Assembly (NCBI GenBank): GCA_037176705.1
Contig: CM073891.1
Location: 91,594,327 to 91,658,326, forward strand
DNA: 64,000 bases
Reading direction: 5' to 3'
DNA from: Molossus alvarezi
Taxonomy: Eukaryota; Chordata; Mammalia; Chiroptera; Molossidae
The notes beneath the pieces were generated by a model that saw only the letters and a program-made list of their open reading frames with translations, searched no databases and had not been told where the DNA came from. Shown piece by piece: positions 37,400-47,700 of the stretch (position 1 is its first letter; each line of letters starts with the position of its first letter). The position numbers were made by a program, and so were the translations under genes.

Positions 37400-38190
37400 G
37401 TTTGGTGGTGATGAACTCCTTTAGCTTTTTCTTGTCTGTAAAGCTCTTTATCTGACCTTCAATTCGAAATGATAGCTTTGCTGGGTAGAGTAATCTTAGT
37501 TGTAGGTCTTCGCTTTTCATCGCTTTGAATATTTCTTGCCCCTCCCTTCTGGCCTGCAAAGTTTCTGTTGAGAAATTAGTGCCAGTCTTCAGGGTGTTCC
37601 CTTGTAGGTAACTAACTGCCTTTGTCTTGCTGCTTTTAAGATCGGCTCTTTGTCTTTAACCTTTTGCATTTTAATTATGATGTGTCTCTGAGTTAATCTT
37701 GTTTGGGACTCTGCATTTCTTGGACTCGTATATTTATTTCTTTCACTAGGTAAGGAAAGTTTTCTGTCATTATTTTTTTTTTCAAATAGGTTTTCAATTT
37801 CTTGCTCCCTCTCTTCTCCTTCTGGCACCCCTATGATGCAAATGTTGGCATGTTTGAAGTTGTTCCAGAGGCTCCCTACACTATCTTCATATTTTTGGAT
37901 TTTTTTTTTCTTTTACCTGTTCTGATGTTTTGCTTTTACATATTCCAAATTGCTGATTTAATTCTTGGCATCCTCTCCTTTACTGTTGATTCCTTGTAAA
38001 TATTCTTCATTTCAATTAGTGTACCTTCATTTCTGACTGGTCCTTTTTTATGATGTTGATCTTCTTACTTAGTTCTTCAAGTTCTCACTAAGTTCCTTGG
38101 GCATTTTAATAATCATCGTTTTGAACTTTTATCTGGTGGTTTGCTTGTTTCCATTTCTTTTGGTTCTTTTTCTGGAGATTTCTCTTGTTA
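37400..38190 (-). pseudogene. HAL1 ORF1 remnant
   Basis: ORF1-type RNA-binding protein relic. The best piece, 37828-37589, reads MPEGEEREQEIENLFEKK, then TQRHIIIKMQKVKDKEPIL and RQRQLVTYKGTP, the RRM-CTD signature shared with the L1 ORF1 copies. Further downstream are translated traces of RREGQEIFKAMKSEDLQLR-like sequence to about 37440. Stops and frameshifts break it. Its upstream coiled-coil part is less clear because it merges with degraded 5' sequence. Confidence 0.7.
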
Positions 38191-39488
38191 TTTCATTTCA
38201 TGTTTTTGGTCTCCACATTTTGGCTGCTTTTCTGTTTGTTTCTATGCATCAGGTAGAACTGCAATGTCTCCTGGATTTGGTACAGTGGCCTTGTGTAGTA
38301 GGTGTCTGTAGGGCCCAGTGACTCAGCCTCCCCAGTCACCTGAGCTGGGCACTCCAGGTGCACCTCTATGTGGGGTGTGTGCACTGTTCTGTTGTAGTTG
38401 AGCCTTGATTGCTGCTGGCATCCCTAGGAGGGATTGATCTCCAGGCCAATCAGTTATGAGGATCAGCTGTGACTACAGCTGAAGAGCTGCCACGCAGGAG
38501 CTGACCCTATGGAGCAGGATTTGCTTTAGTGCATCTTTGGTGCTCACCCAGTATGCCCCTTGAGTGTGTTACTCATGGAGATGGGAGGGTTGTAATCTGG
38601 CAGGGTCTGAAGCTGACAACTGGATGCATTGGCTCTGGGGCCTTCCTAGAGGTGCAGTGTCAGTTATTGCCTGTGCCCTGCCTGGAGCCACCTGGCATGA
38701 GCTACAGAGCAATCTGCAGACGGCTGCTCCTTGTGTTGAACTTGGAGGTGACCGGGAGAGGCTAAACTGTAAACTAAAGTGGGCTGCTGCTAGTGCAGGC
38801 CTGGGGCCACTTAGCAACAGATATGGGGCAGGCTGAGGCCAGCTGCTGCTTGTTTGAGAGATTTTAGGAAAATCTGAAGTATGAGCCAAGACAGGCCATT
38901 CATATGCAAAAGCCACTAGAAACAGCTTGATTTGGCCTGCAGATTGGATGCGAATGGGGTCTTATGGAATCACTAGGGCCAGCAAATAGTGTGAGTCAGG
39001 TTGATGGAGACTCAGATATGCTGCCTACCTGTGGGCTCTGTGGCAAGGAGGGCTCAGCAAAGGAACACTGGCCTCTGCCAGCACTTTCGTCTTGGAGAAA
39101 GCTGCCCCCAAGCTCTTGCCCTGATGCCAGACAATTTAGTTCCTCGCCATACGTCCCTGGTTCCTTTCAAGCTGCTGCCCCAGAACTAGAGCTCAGAGGG
39201 AGTGAGTCTGAGTAAGTCCATGCACAGGACCTTTAAGAGAACTGCCTGGGACCCCAGAAGCCTTAGTTTTTCTCAGCCACAATCCCTGCTGGTTTTTACA
39301 GCCCAAAGATATAGAGACTTCTCTTCCCGGCACTAGAACCCTGGGCTGAAAGATCTGGCATGGAGCTGGAACTCCTTGTTTCTCAAGGGGACCCCTGCAA
39401 CCAAGATACAACTTCTAATTAAAAATTGCCACACGTGGCTGTGTGGGACCATTCTGTACCTCTGCCCCTCCTACCAGTCTCAGTATGG

Positions 39489-39922
39489 CTTTTTTTTTTT
39501 TTTTAATTAATTTTTGTTACAGATATTTCTCCTTTTTTCCCCATTGACACCCTCCTCTCCACCCCTCCCCACCCCGTTCCCAGCTTTGTTGTCCATGTCC
39601 AATGGTTACGCGTACATGAATATAAGTTCCGTGATTTATCTCTTCCCTCCCCACCCCCACTTCTGAGGGTCGTCAGTCTGTACCCTACTTCCACGTCTCT
39701 GGGTCTACCCTGTTCCTCAGACTGTTATGTTCATTATATTCCACAAATAAGTTAAGTCATGTGATATTTGTCTTTCTCCGTTTGGCTTGTTTCCCTTAGG
39801 ATAATACTCTCCAGGTCCCTCCATGTTGTCGCAAAGAATAAGAAATCTTTCTTTCTTACAGATTTATAGTACTCCATTGTGTATGTGTACCACAGCTTTT
39901 TTATCCATTCTCTGCTGATGGA
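39489..39922 (-). mobile_element. 5'-truncated L1 tail nested in the HAL1
   Basis: Poly(T) at 39489-39505, then L1 3' UTR and ORF2 end (minus strand) closely matching the 3' ends of copies A and D. The flanks CTCAGTATGG (39479-39488) and CTCAGTGTGG (39923-39932) are a 10-bp duplication with one mismatch. The insertion is younger than the HAL1. Confidence 0.85.
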
Positions 39923-40087
39923 CTCAGTGTGGTTTCTTTAATTCCCCAGGTGTAGGACTTCCATTCAGCCAGATTTCAGGCGGTTCTGAATGACAGTTGT
40001 TCTGTAGTTCAGTTGTGATTTTGATGTCACTGTGGGAGGAGGCATGTGCTGTGTTTACCTATGCCGCCATCTTGACTGGAAGCCTCC

Positions 40088-40101
40088 ATCCTCACAGGAT
40101 T
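40088..40101. repeat. right target-site duplication of the HAL1 element
   Basis: ATCCTCACAGGATT, identical to 36930-36943. It begins just beyond the element's 5' end. Confidence 0.85.
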
Positions 40102-41959
40102 TTGAAAGGTATAGACAGGTGCAAAAATCCAAAACTGTTAGCATTCAGACCAGTTCTGTAATCTTTGGCAAGTATATGATTTTGAGAAAAATAGGCTGTC
40201 TTTTTCATGCTGCACTCACAGTTTTCATCACAGTGCCCAGGAAATTCGCTTGTTGAAAAAACACGTGGACACAGGCACTTAATGGGGTCAGAGTGCATGA
40301 GGTTGGGACTGGCTTTGAAGTTTGTTGACTCCAGTCAGGGAGAGGCAGGCCAAGCAACCTCATCTTCTAGTCCTGACTCCACTTCCAGACTTCTTCTTGG
40401 AGGGTGCTGATCGCTGGAGCTGTGCAATGCGGTTCTATTGTTCTTGTACTTGGAAAACCTGAACAGTCCCTATCTTCAATAAAATGTCACTTAAGTATTA
40501 ATACTAACTTTAAATATTCATAACAACATAAAGTACTGCCTTTCTTCCCCACTTATTTGCATTGTATGAAGGTCTAAGGCCTTGAACCAAACAAAAGAAG
40601 CTCTTCCAACCAAGTTCATCCTCTTATGAAGTGTTCTTTGGAGAGGAATTTCTGGTAGAGTCAGATTAAGGCAAGTATGAAGTAGATGTTAACTTTTCAA
40701 ACAGCATTGATCTATTTAGAGTAGATCTGGGGAAATCTTGTTATGAATGGTTTCCCTTATAAGGGAAGTAACTGAATTGTGGGTCAGCCTCCTTTGCCAT
40801 GGTCCTCCAGGTGTGGTCTGGTTCTGAAAGATTTGTTTTACCACTGTCTTAGGATAACCAAGTGTCATGTCATAAAGGCAGGAATACATGGAAGCCAGGT
40901 TTCAGTAAATTTTAACTACCCAATGTGTTATTCCTATAAGAACCAAATCTTATTTTCTGAGGTATTTAAATTATGGTATGTCACTTGCCCTTTTGGTGAT
41001 CTTAGAGTAGAAAGTAATTTTGCACATTCAGTATTGGAAATTCAGTGCTTTGGAAAAGGTGTCAGTTATGGTCTGTGGAACTATAAAATAAGCATTAAAA
41101 TATCTCCCCAAATATCCCAGCATAAAAAATGCATTTTGATTTGCATTTAGATTTAACTAAAACCACAGGGACCCAACACCAGTGGTGTATTACATCATTA
41201 CTCTTGGTTTAAATCTCTATTATAACAAGAGGAGACAGGTACATGGAGTCATATAGCCCATTTCAAAATTAGATCTTACCAAATATTAAGAAACTTCTTG
41301 ATGATTCTGTAAAAGTAATAAATGGCTAGTGACTTATTAAATATAACACTCTTGAGCGATAAAAGTATTGGGAAATCCATGGATTTATTTGTATTTTAGT
41401 TTTAAGTAACTCAAATAAAGAGACTGAATAGATTTTTACAGACTACATTGCAAAATATGCCCCATAATATTTATGTATGACTTTTTCTTCTTTTCCACCA
41501 TCACTTTGGAGTTGTTTTTAATCAGACAAAATATTTTCTTTCTTTCTTAGTGCTTGCACACTGTGTGCTATTTTTAGATGCCTCCCCTTGTCACTTAGTC
41601 AAGCTATTCCCCATTACAAAACAAGTATCAGACACTACTGGAACATTATTGCTGTTTATCTTGAGTTTGTTTTCCTATATTTTTCATAATAAGAATAAAA
41701 TATTGAGATAATGGGATTAGAAATAATAAAACTATCCAAGATAACCGTCCCTGGAGAGGATTTTTTGGTCAACTGGTCCAATGAGATTACTCCATTCCAG
41801 TCCCACTTTTGCATAGCTTCAGCAGATAGGGCCTGCAGTGGCCTGGAGTGTGTGGTTGTTTCTCTGGTCACCAATGCAGCAGGGATTGCTTGAACATTAA
41901 ACAGAAGGGTACATTTAAATATTCTTTTAAAGAGAATAGCAATAAGAATTAGTTTTTGT
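40102..41959. other. intergenic, nothing recognised
   Basis: A 123-codon plus-strand frame (40779-41150) is present but has no domain or relative that I know. No SINE or L1 lies in the whole stretch, unlike its surroundings. Confidence 0.45.
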
Positions 41960-42142
41960 CACAAAAATGTAGTAATACCTAATCCTTTATGAGGGTTTCC
42001 TATGTGCTACCTTCTAAGCGGTTTACATATTTTATTTCATTTAACCCACCCTGCATCCCCTCCATGATTTTCTGAGGGCACTATGCAGATTCCATTTTCC
42101 AGAGAGGCTAACCAACTTGCCAAAGTCAAACAACTAGTTTGG
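41960..42142 (+). mobile_element. MIR SINE
   Basis: TTTCCTATGTGCTACCTTCTAAGCGG, TTTATTTCATTTAACCC and ATTCCATTTTCCAGAGAGGC … CTTGCCAAAGTC follow the MIR consensus order. The FTL retrocopy landed just beyond it. Confidence 0.75.
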
Positions 42143-42155
42143 AGTGCAGATGGGT

Positions 42156-42169
42156 TGAAGCCATGCAGT
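42156..42169. repeat. left target-site duplication of the FTL retrocopy
   Basis: TGAAGCCATGCAGT, repeated at 43064-43077 as TGAATCCATGCAGT (13 of 14 identical). Its position exactly at both ends of the mRNA-like block marks L1-mediated insertion. Confidence 0.85.
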
Positions 42170-43063
42170 ATTTATTAGTATTATTATTGCTGCAAAAAGC
42201 ATTATCATTTTCATTTGGTCCAATGCATGAGAGAGGGCTCCAGGGTGGTTAATAGGATGCCTAGAGTGTCAGGCAGAAGACACCGAGGGATGCAGAGGGG
42301 CCCCTCAAAGACCTCTGGACTCCAAAGGTTCCTAGTCCTGCTTGAGGGTGAACCTTTCAAAGAGATACTCACCCAGCGCAACCTGGGAGCTGGCCAGCCT
42401 GCAGAGGTTAGCCAGGTGGTTGCCCACCTTCTTGATGAGTTTCACTTCCTCATTCAGGAAGTAAGTTCTCCAGGAAGTCACAGAGAGAGGGGCTCTGTAT
42501 GGGCAGAACCCAGGGCATGGAGATCTAAAACGGCCTGGTTCAAGTTCTTCTCCATGACTATGGCATCTTCCATGGCTTCCTGAGTTTTACCCTACTCATC
42601 TTGGAAAAGCTTCTGCACATCCTAGAAAAGGGCACAGTTACCACACTGGTTTTGATCTTCAAGAGCCTCTCTGTGCCCTTTTGCTTCTCCTTAGCCAACT
42701 TGCAAAAGAACTGGCCCATGCCCTCCAGAGCCACATTGTTCAGGTAAAAATAAAGCCCAGAGTGAGGTAGGTGTAGGAGGCCCTCAGATGTGGGCTGACC
42801 AGGCAATTGATGGTGGCCTCCACTTTAATGGAAGAATTCTGAAGAATTTGGGTGCTCATGATTGCTTAGCAATAAGGAGTTAAGCTCAAAAAATGGTGTT
42901 GGCTAGTCTCAAAGGCTGAGGATGGCTGAGATGGTTCCAAAGGTGGCCACTGGAAAAGAGGCTGGAGGTTGGTCGGAGGATGGAAGAAGTGGCATTTCTG
43001 GATCTGTTCTGTCCAAACACTGTAGAAGCAAGAGACAGATTGGGGGACTACCAAGCACATTGC
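42170..43063 (-). pseudogene. FTL: ferritin light chain (FTL) processed pseudogene
   Basis: A reverse-transcribed copy of FTL mRNA, whose product is the L subunit of the ferritin iron-storage cage. The minus strand shows, in order: a 5' UTR with the iron-responsive element (about 43011-43032), ATG at 42857-42859 starting [15 protein letters not shown], then [50 protein letters not shown] and a C-terminus [14 protein letters not shown] with TAG at 42332-42334. There are no introns. The frame is broken: a deletion after GF-I-F brings a TGA, and further frameshifts follow. The 3' UTR keeps TTGGACCAAATG and a degenerate A-rich tail. It is flanked by a 14-bp target-site duplication (42156-42169 and 43064-43077, one mismatch). 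It is retroposed and cannot make ferritin. Confidence 0.93.
43011..43032 (-). other. relic iron-responsive element of the FTL pseudogene
   Basis: The minus strand reads CTTGCTTCTACAGTGTTTGGAC. The CAGTGT hexaloop and the unpaired C of the IRE are kept. One base of the upper stem differs from the functional FTL IRE (T where A is usual), creating a T-T mismatch next to the loop. In the parent mRNA this hairpin binds IRP1/IRP2 and blocks translation when iron is low. Confidence 0.75.
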
Positions 43064-43077
43064 TGAATCCATGCAGT
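43064..43077. repeat. right target-site duplication of the FTL retrocopy
   Basis: TGAATCCATGCAGT, partner of the copy at 42156-42169, lying just outside the 5' UTR end of the pseudogene. Confidence 0.85.
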
Positions 43078-43397
43078 CTTGACCAAGAGCCAGAGTGATG
43101 TCCTAGGATCTGGTAATTTTAAAACTCTCTACCCAGGTGATTATATGAAACTAAGGTTAAGAATCACCAACTCTTTCATATTCTAGATCAAGGTGCTTCA
43201 ACCCAGGTGCTTCCAGGGCCAGGCAGGTAAAATTAATGAAACAACCAGATACAGACTCCAGACTTTGAACAATTTTTAAAATAATGGTGGTGAACTTTTC
43301 ACCTGAAAGGAATCACCTGGGAGATTATAAAAAATTCAAATTACTGAGCCTCAGCTCCACAGATTCTGTTCAGTCCTCATTAAAATACTTAGGTTTT

Positions 43398-43589
43398 GGC
43401 CCTGGCCGGGTAGCTCAGTTGGTTAAAGCATTGTTCTGATGCACCAAGGTCGCAGGTTCCATCCCCAGTCAGGGCACATACAAGAAGCAACCAATGAATG
43501 CATAAATAAGTGGAACAACAAACTGAAGTTTCTCTTTCTCTCTCCTTCTTCCTCTTCCTCTCTAAATTCAATAAATTACAATTTAAAAA
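43398..43589 (+). mobile_element. tRNA-derived bat SINE, different subfamily
   Basis: Strongly tRNA-like head (GGGTAGCTCAGTTGGTTAAA, GGTCGCAGGTTCCATCCCC), then AACCAATGAATGCATAAATA and a CT body. Duplication ACTTAGGTTTT at 43387-43397 and ACCTAGGTTTT at 43590-43600. Confidence 0.9.
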
Positions 43590-43689
43590 ACCTAGGTTTT
43601 ACTTTCAGATGTAAATTTCTGAGCTCTGGAAAGCACTTTAAGGGCCAATATCATTTTAGGGGCTAATAAATTCTAGAATTCTCAGAATT

Positions 43690-44300
43690 TGAGGCTGGAC
43701 TCTCAAATATTTTATTCATTCTAGAAATATTACTGAGCACCTATTATATGCCAGGAATTTCTAGACATTTGGTAAACAGCATTGAACAAATCAAACTCCC
43801 TGCCTCTAAACAGCTCATGCTCTGTTGGGAAAGGGAAACAGAGAATGAACAAATAACTATATGTCAGGGGTAAGTGCAAGGGAGAAGAATGTGACAGGGC
43901 TGGGAATGAAGTGTGATAGAGTCGGCTGGTCTTTTACATGGTCAGGGGTGCCTTTCTGATGAGATCATTTTGGTACAGAGGACGTAAGGCAGTGAGTGAG
44001 CCAGGGAACCTACAACAGCTTAACAATGTTCAATCTAAAGTAACATCAAGTTCAAGTCCTTCAAGGGAAAGTTTGCCTGGTACGTGGAGAAAGCAAGGAG
44101 ACCAGTGTGTGGAGAGGAAAGAAGTGATAGCAATAGATGTGGGAGAGGCCGTAAGGAAATGGATCACATTGGGGAGTGAAGGCCATGGTCTCACTCTGCG
44201 ACATTAGAAAACATTGGAAAGTGACAGTATCTGGCTTACATTTTAATGGATCAGCCTGGCTGTTGTATGGAGGATATACTGTGTGGGGCAATTGTCAGAT
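43690..44300 (+). repeat. old mammal-wide repeat (class not assigned)
   Basis: TACTGAGCACCTATTATATG CCAGGAATT … GTAAACAGCATTGAACAAAT … followed by GGTGCCTTTCTGATGAG and GGCTGTTGTATGGAGGATA. Same family as 18870-19000. Confidence 0.5.
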
Positions 44301-45327
44301 ACCATGAAGGTCAGCTGGGAGCTATGGCTGTGGTCCAGGCAGGAGAAGCTGGTAGCATGGCCAGCACGGTAGCAGAGGAAGTGGTAAGCTACAGTCAAAT
44401 TCTAGATACATATTAAAGAACAAGCCACAGTGATTTCTCAAGTGAAAGGAATCAAGAATGATAAGATTCAATGTTGGGCTGTTTAACGAATCTGGTGTAG
44501 GTAAAATACTCCCCCAGCATATTTCCAGGTGGGCACCAGTGAAGCTTGTTTTACTTATGATAAAGCAACACCTCCCCTGAAGCACTGAAGGTGAATACTG
44601 GAATCTTCTAAATGACCGTGATTCATCAAAACCCATTTCTACCTGACACGAAACACTGAATACAAGACATTTCTGTTATTTCAGTACCTGTACCAGAAGG
44701 GGCAAAGGTAAGAAGGGCTAATTTCCTCAGTGATAGTTATATCAGAGGGGAACTTTTTTCTCCTGTTGTAATTCATTAAGGCTTCTAATAATCCTTGCAT
44801 ATGCAGAGATATGTGAAATGCTTTAATCGTTAATAAAACCTAAACAAAAAAGTATCTCAAATAAGAGCCAAAGGTGGACAGCCAATTGAAAATTTCCCAC
44901 TCCATTTTTTCCGCCTTCAGATCTTACTTCCCACCAAGTTGGATCAAGTTTCTGCATTTTAAAATGACTATTACTAATCACAAAAGAATAGTTGTTTAGT
45001 GCGTTAATGTAAAAATCCACCTTGTTACTCTAATATTGAGATAAATAAAAGGTTTGTATCTTCTAATAACATGATATAACATTTGTTATTTAGTAATAGC
45101 AATATAAACTATTGCATTTTCATGCATAATAAATTTTGTTCAAAACCTGTAGCATCCCATCGGGTAGGAGTATTGAATTGTTTTAACACTCTTCTTTATT
45201 TAGCTACTGCCTTCTTGCCCTATTTCTAAAGGTCATGCCTTATCTGTGTCTTTTATTATAAACCATGTCAAATCGTTTTTGGAGAGACACTATAATAAAT
45301 GAATGCCAATGTATAAGCAGACTTTTA

Positions 45328-45573
45328 TGTACTTTTTTTAAAAATCCTCACCCGAGGACATTTTTCCATTTTTGTTCAGATAGAGTGGGAGGGAGGGAGG
45401 GAGAGAGAAAGAGAAACATCGATGCGAAAGGGACACATCAAGTGGCTAGGGCACGACCCAACCAGGGCCGGGGACAAACTGCAACCAAGGTACGTGCCCT
45501 TAGCAAGAACCGAACCCGGGGCTCTTTGGACTGCAGGCCAATGCTCTAACCGCTGACCCAAACCGGCCAGGAC
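45328..45573 (-). mobile_element. VES-type SINE
   Basis: Perfect duplication TAAGCAGACTTTTA at 45314-45327 and 45574-45587. Confidence 0.94.
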
Positions 45574-46302
45574 TAAGCAGACTTTTAAATACCAGTTTTG
45601 TACTTTGCATTCTTTATATTAACCTCAATTTAAGCTTTGATCATTGTACAGAAATATCTGTCAATTATTCTAAAATTTAAGAACAAGTTTATCATTCTAG
45701 AACTTTATCTAATGGGGAATAAACACATAGACTTTCCTATCTAGTCAAATAAAACCACAATAATGCCTGTCCAATGCAAGCTATGTTTTAATGTCTCCAT
45801 CAAATTAATAACTTTAATTTTTAAAAATGTATTACCTTTGCTATTAACTGTTACAGAAGTTTGGGACAGAAAGTGTGACAGAAAGTCATTTAAGAGATCA
45901 TTAAACTAGGCAAGAGATTTTAAATTCTAGAAAGACTTTGCCCTCCAATGGAGGACAAAATCTGTTGAGGACTAGAGTTATATGTAATGACAAATTGGCT
46001 TTTCTCTGGGAGTTCACATTTCTAAGGGAAAAATCATTCTAAAGGTATAGAAAAAAAGAAGGTATTTGAAATTTATGACTATATAAAGTATAGAAACTAC
46101 AACATTTGATGGAATATTTTATGAATAGATGATAAATAGGTCTTCAGTTAACATATGCTCCAAAACGTCAAAATATTGTGAAAAGATGAAACAAAATAAA
46201 CCTTTTATACATGCTAAACATTTCTTTGACAGTTGTGGACTAGGATGTCAAGTAAATTGCAATATAGTACCCTGCAAAGTAAACTCAAAGCAGAGAATAA
46301 AA

Positions 46303-46340
<38 letters not shown>
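46303..46340. repeat. (AC)n microsatellite
   Basis: About 18 CA units with one CG interruption near the end. Confidence 0.95.
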
Positions 46341-47419
46341 TTACCAATGTGACTTTGGGGCCTAGATTTCAAGGGGAAAAGCAGACATTAAAATGTTGCT
46401 ATTGTATAAAAATAGCAGAGGAGTTTCTGAACTATCCATGTTTCACCAACTTGCACATTTGAAGGAGAGCACCCATATACATTGATGCATTATCCGTATC
46501 ATGTAATTGATGCCTAACACTTCTCAACCCATCAAATGCAGTCCCGAATGGGGGACATTAATCTCCATGTAAAACGATCATCACTTTGAAACCGTAAATG
46601 ATCTCAAATTTCCCAACAGCTTAAATGACAATACTGCAGGGAAAAATAATACATAGTGCTACTGATTCATTTCCTGACTGTCAAAAGAAGATATAATCTC
46701 ACATACCAGAGCACACTGGTGAGTTCCTGCTTTGTGAGTTCTGATACTATTTCCAAGTACCAGAGGGAAGAGATCACTAGGCCCAGATTTTACTAGTTGT
46801 CTAGTTCTCTGTTTTGCTGGAGTGGGTAGAAAGCGAGGACACCATTCTGAGACCCTGGGGGTACAGCACAGGAAGAAATACTTTCATTTCCCTACAGTGA
46901 CGCTCTTGAACTTCAGTGTGACCTCACGCTTTCACAGAGCCTGGATTGCGTGATGAAAAGTATTACAAGGCATTTTCCTTTCTTACATTAACATACTTCT
47001 TTTCACAGTAAGTTCTTTAAAGTATTAAAGACTATTTCAAGATAACTGTATCATGGCAGAATTCTAATCTGTATTAGTAAGTCTGGATAGACTTTGAAAA
47101 TTCTGGTCAACTGAAAACCCCCAGAAAATGTTGTGAAACTCGATCCCAGGGGCTCCAGCTCATGTAAAGGGAAAATGACACCAGATAAAATACAGACTAA
47201 AATAAGAATAAAAATAATATTATGAAGTAATAAAACTAACAAAAGAGGTTAACAGGAATACATCCTTACAAAAGTGTATTGGCACAATAAGAAATAGAAC
47301 ACTTAAAAAAGATTAAAAAAAAAAAAACAACCTCAAAAATAGAAAGTGAAATCATCAGAGAATTCCCCACTAAAAAGTTACTTATGCTAAGTTTCTCCCC
47401 CTGTGTGTACTGACATAAA

Positions 47420-47700
47420 AAAAAGTCTACTCTATACAGTGACCAAAGCCAAGTTACACAAATATATAGTGTGATGCTATTTTCTAAAAAACTGTATCTC
47501 TATATTTACACGTATGTATGAAAACAGTTGAGAAAACTGTTTTATATATTTATATTGTGATGGTATTTTTAAAACTTTTTTTTCAGTGGAAAACTATATA
47601 AGTAATTACCTCTGGGGTACTAGTTAGAACAATTAATTCAACTTTACATACTTTATGTTGTTTCAAATTCTTATGTTACTTTTATTTAAAAAATATTCTG
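47420..47700 (+). mobile_element. possible old L1M 3' fragment
   Basis: TAATTACCTCTGGGGTACTAG … TACTTTATGTTGTTTCAAAT resembles ancient L1 3' UTR. The evidence is weak. Confidence 0.35.

Larger units (their letters stand above)
36944..40087 (-). mobile_element. HAL1 element (half-LINE-1: ORF1 and 3' UTR, no ORF2)
   Basis: A 3.1-kb unit (2.7 kb without the nested L1 tail) bounded by a perfect 14-bp target-site duplication, ATCCTCACAGGATT, at 36930-36943 and 40088-40101. Minus-strand order: 5' end TCAAGATGGCGGCATAGGTA near 40075, GC-rich 5' UTR (38.2-40.0 kb), ORF1 relic (about 38190-37400, including MPEGEEREQEIENLFEKK and TQRHIIIKMQKVKDKEPILK), then directly a 3' UTR (37340-36944, TAGTGTAACATCGTATACT-like end). 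No endonuclease or RT sequence lies between. HAL1 elements are mobilised in trans by L1. The family name is from recognition; the structure is seen directly. Confidence 0.85.

Noticed and set aside
38564..38916. Overlapping 90-115 codon frames on both strands at 38.5-39.2 kb
   Set aside because: They lie in the GC-rich 5' UTR of the HAL1 element; high GC removes stop codons by chance.
43398..43460. Possible tRNA gene on the plus strand
   Set aside because: The tRNA-like sequence continues into a CT-rich body and A-rich tail and has a target-site duplication, so it is a SINE.
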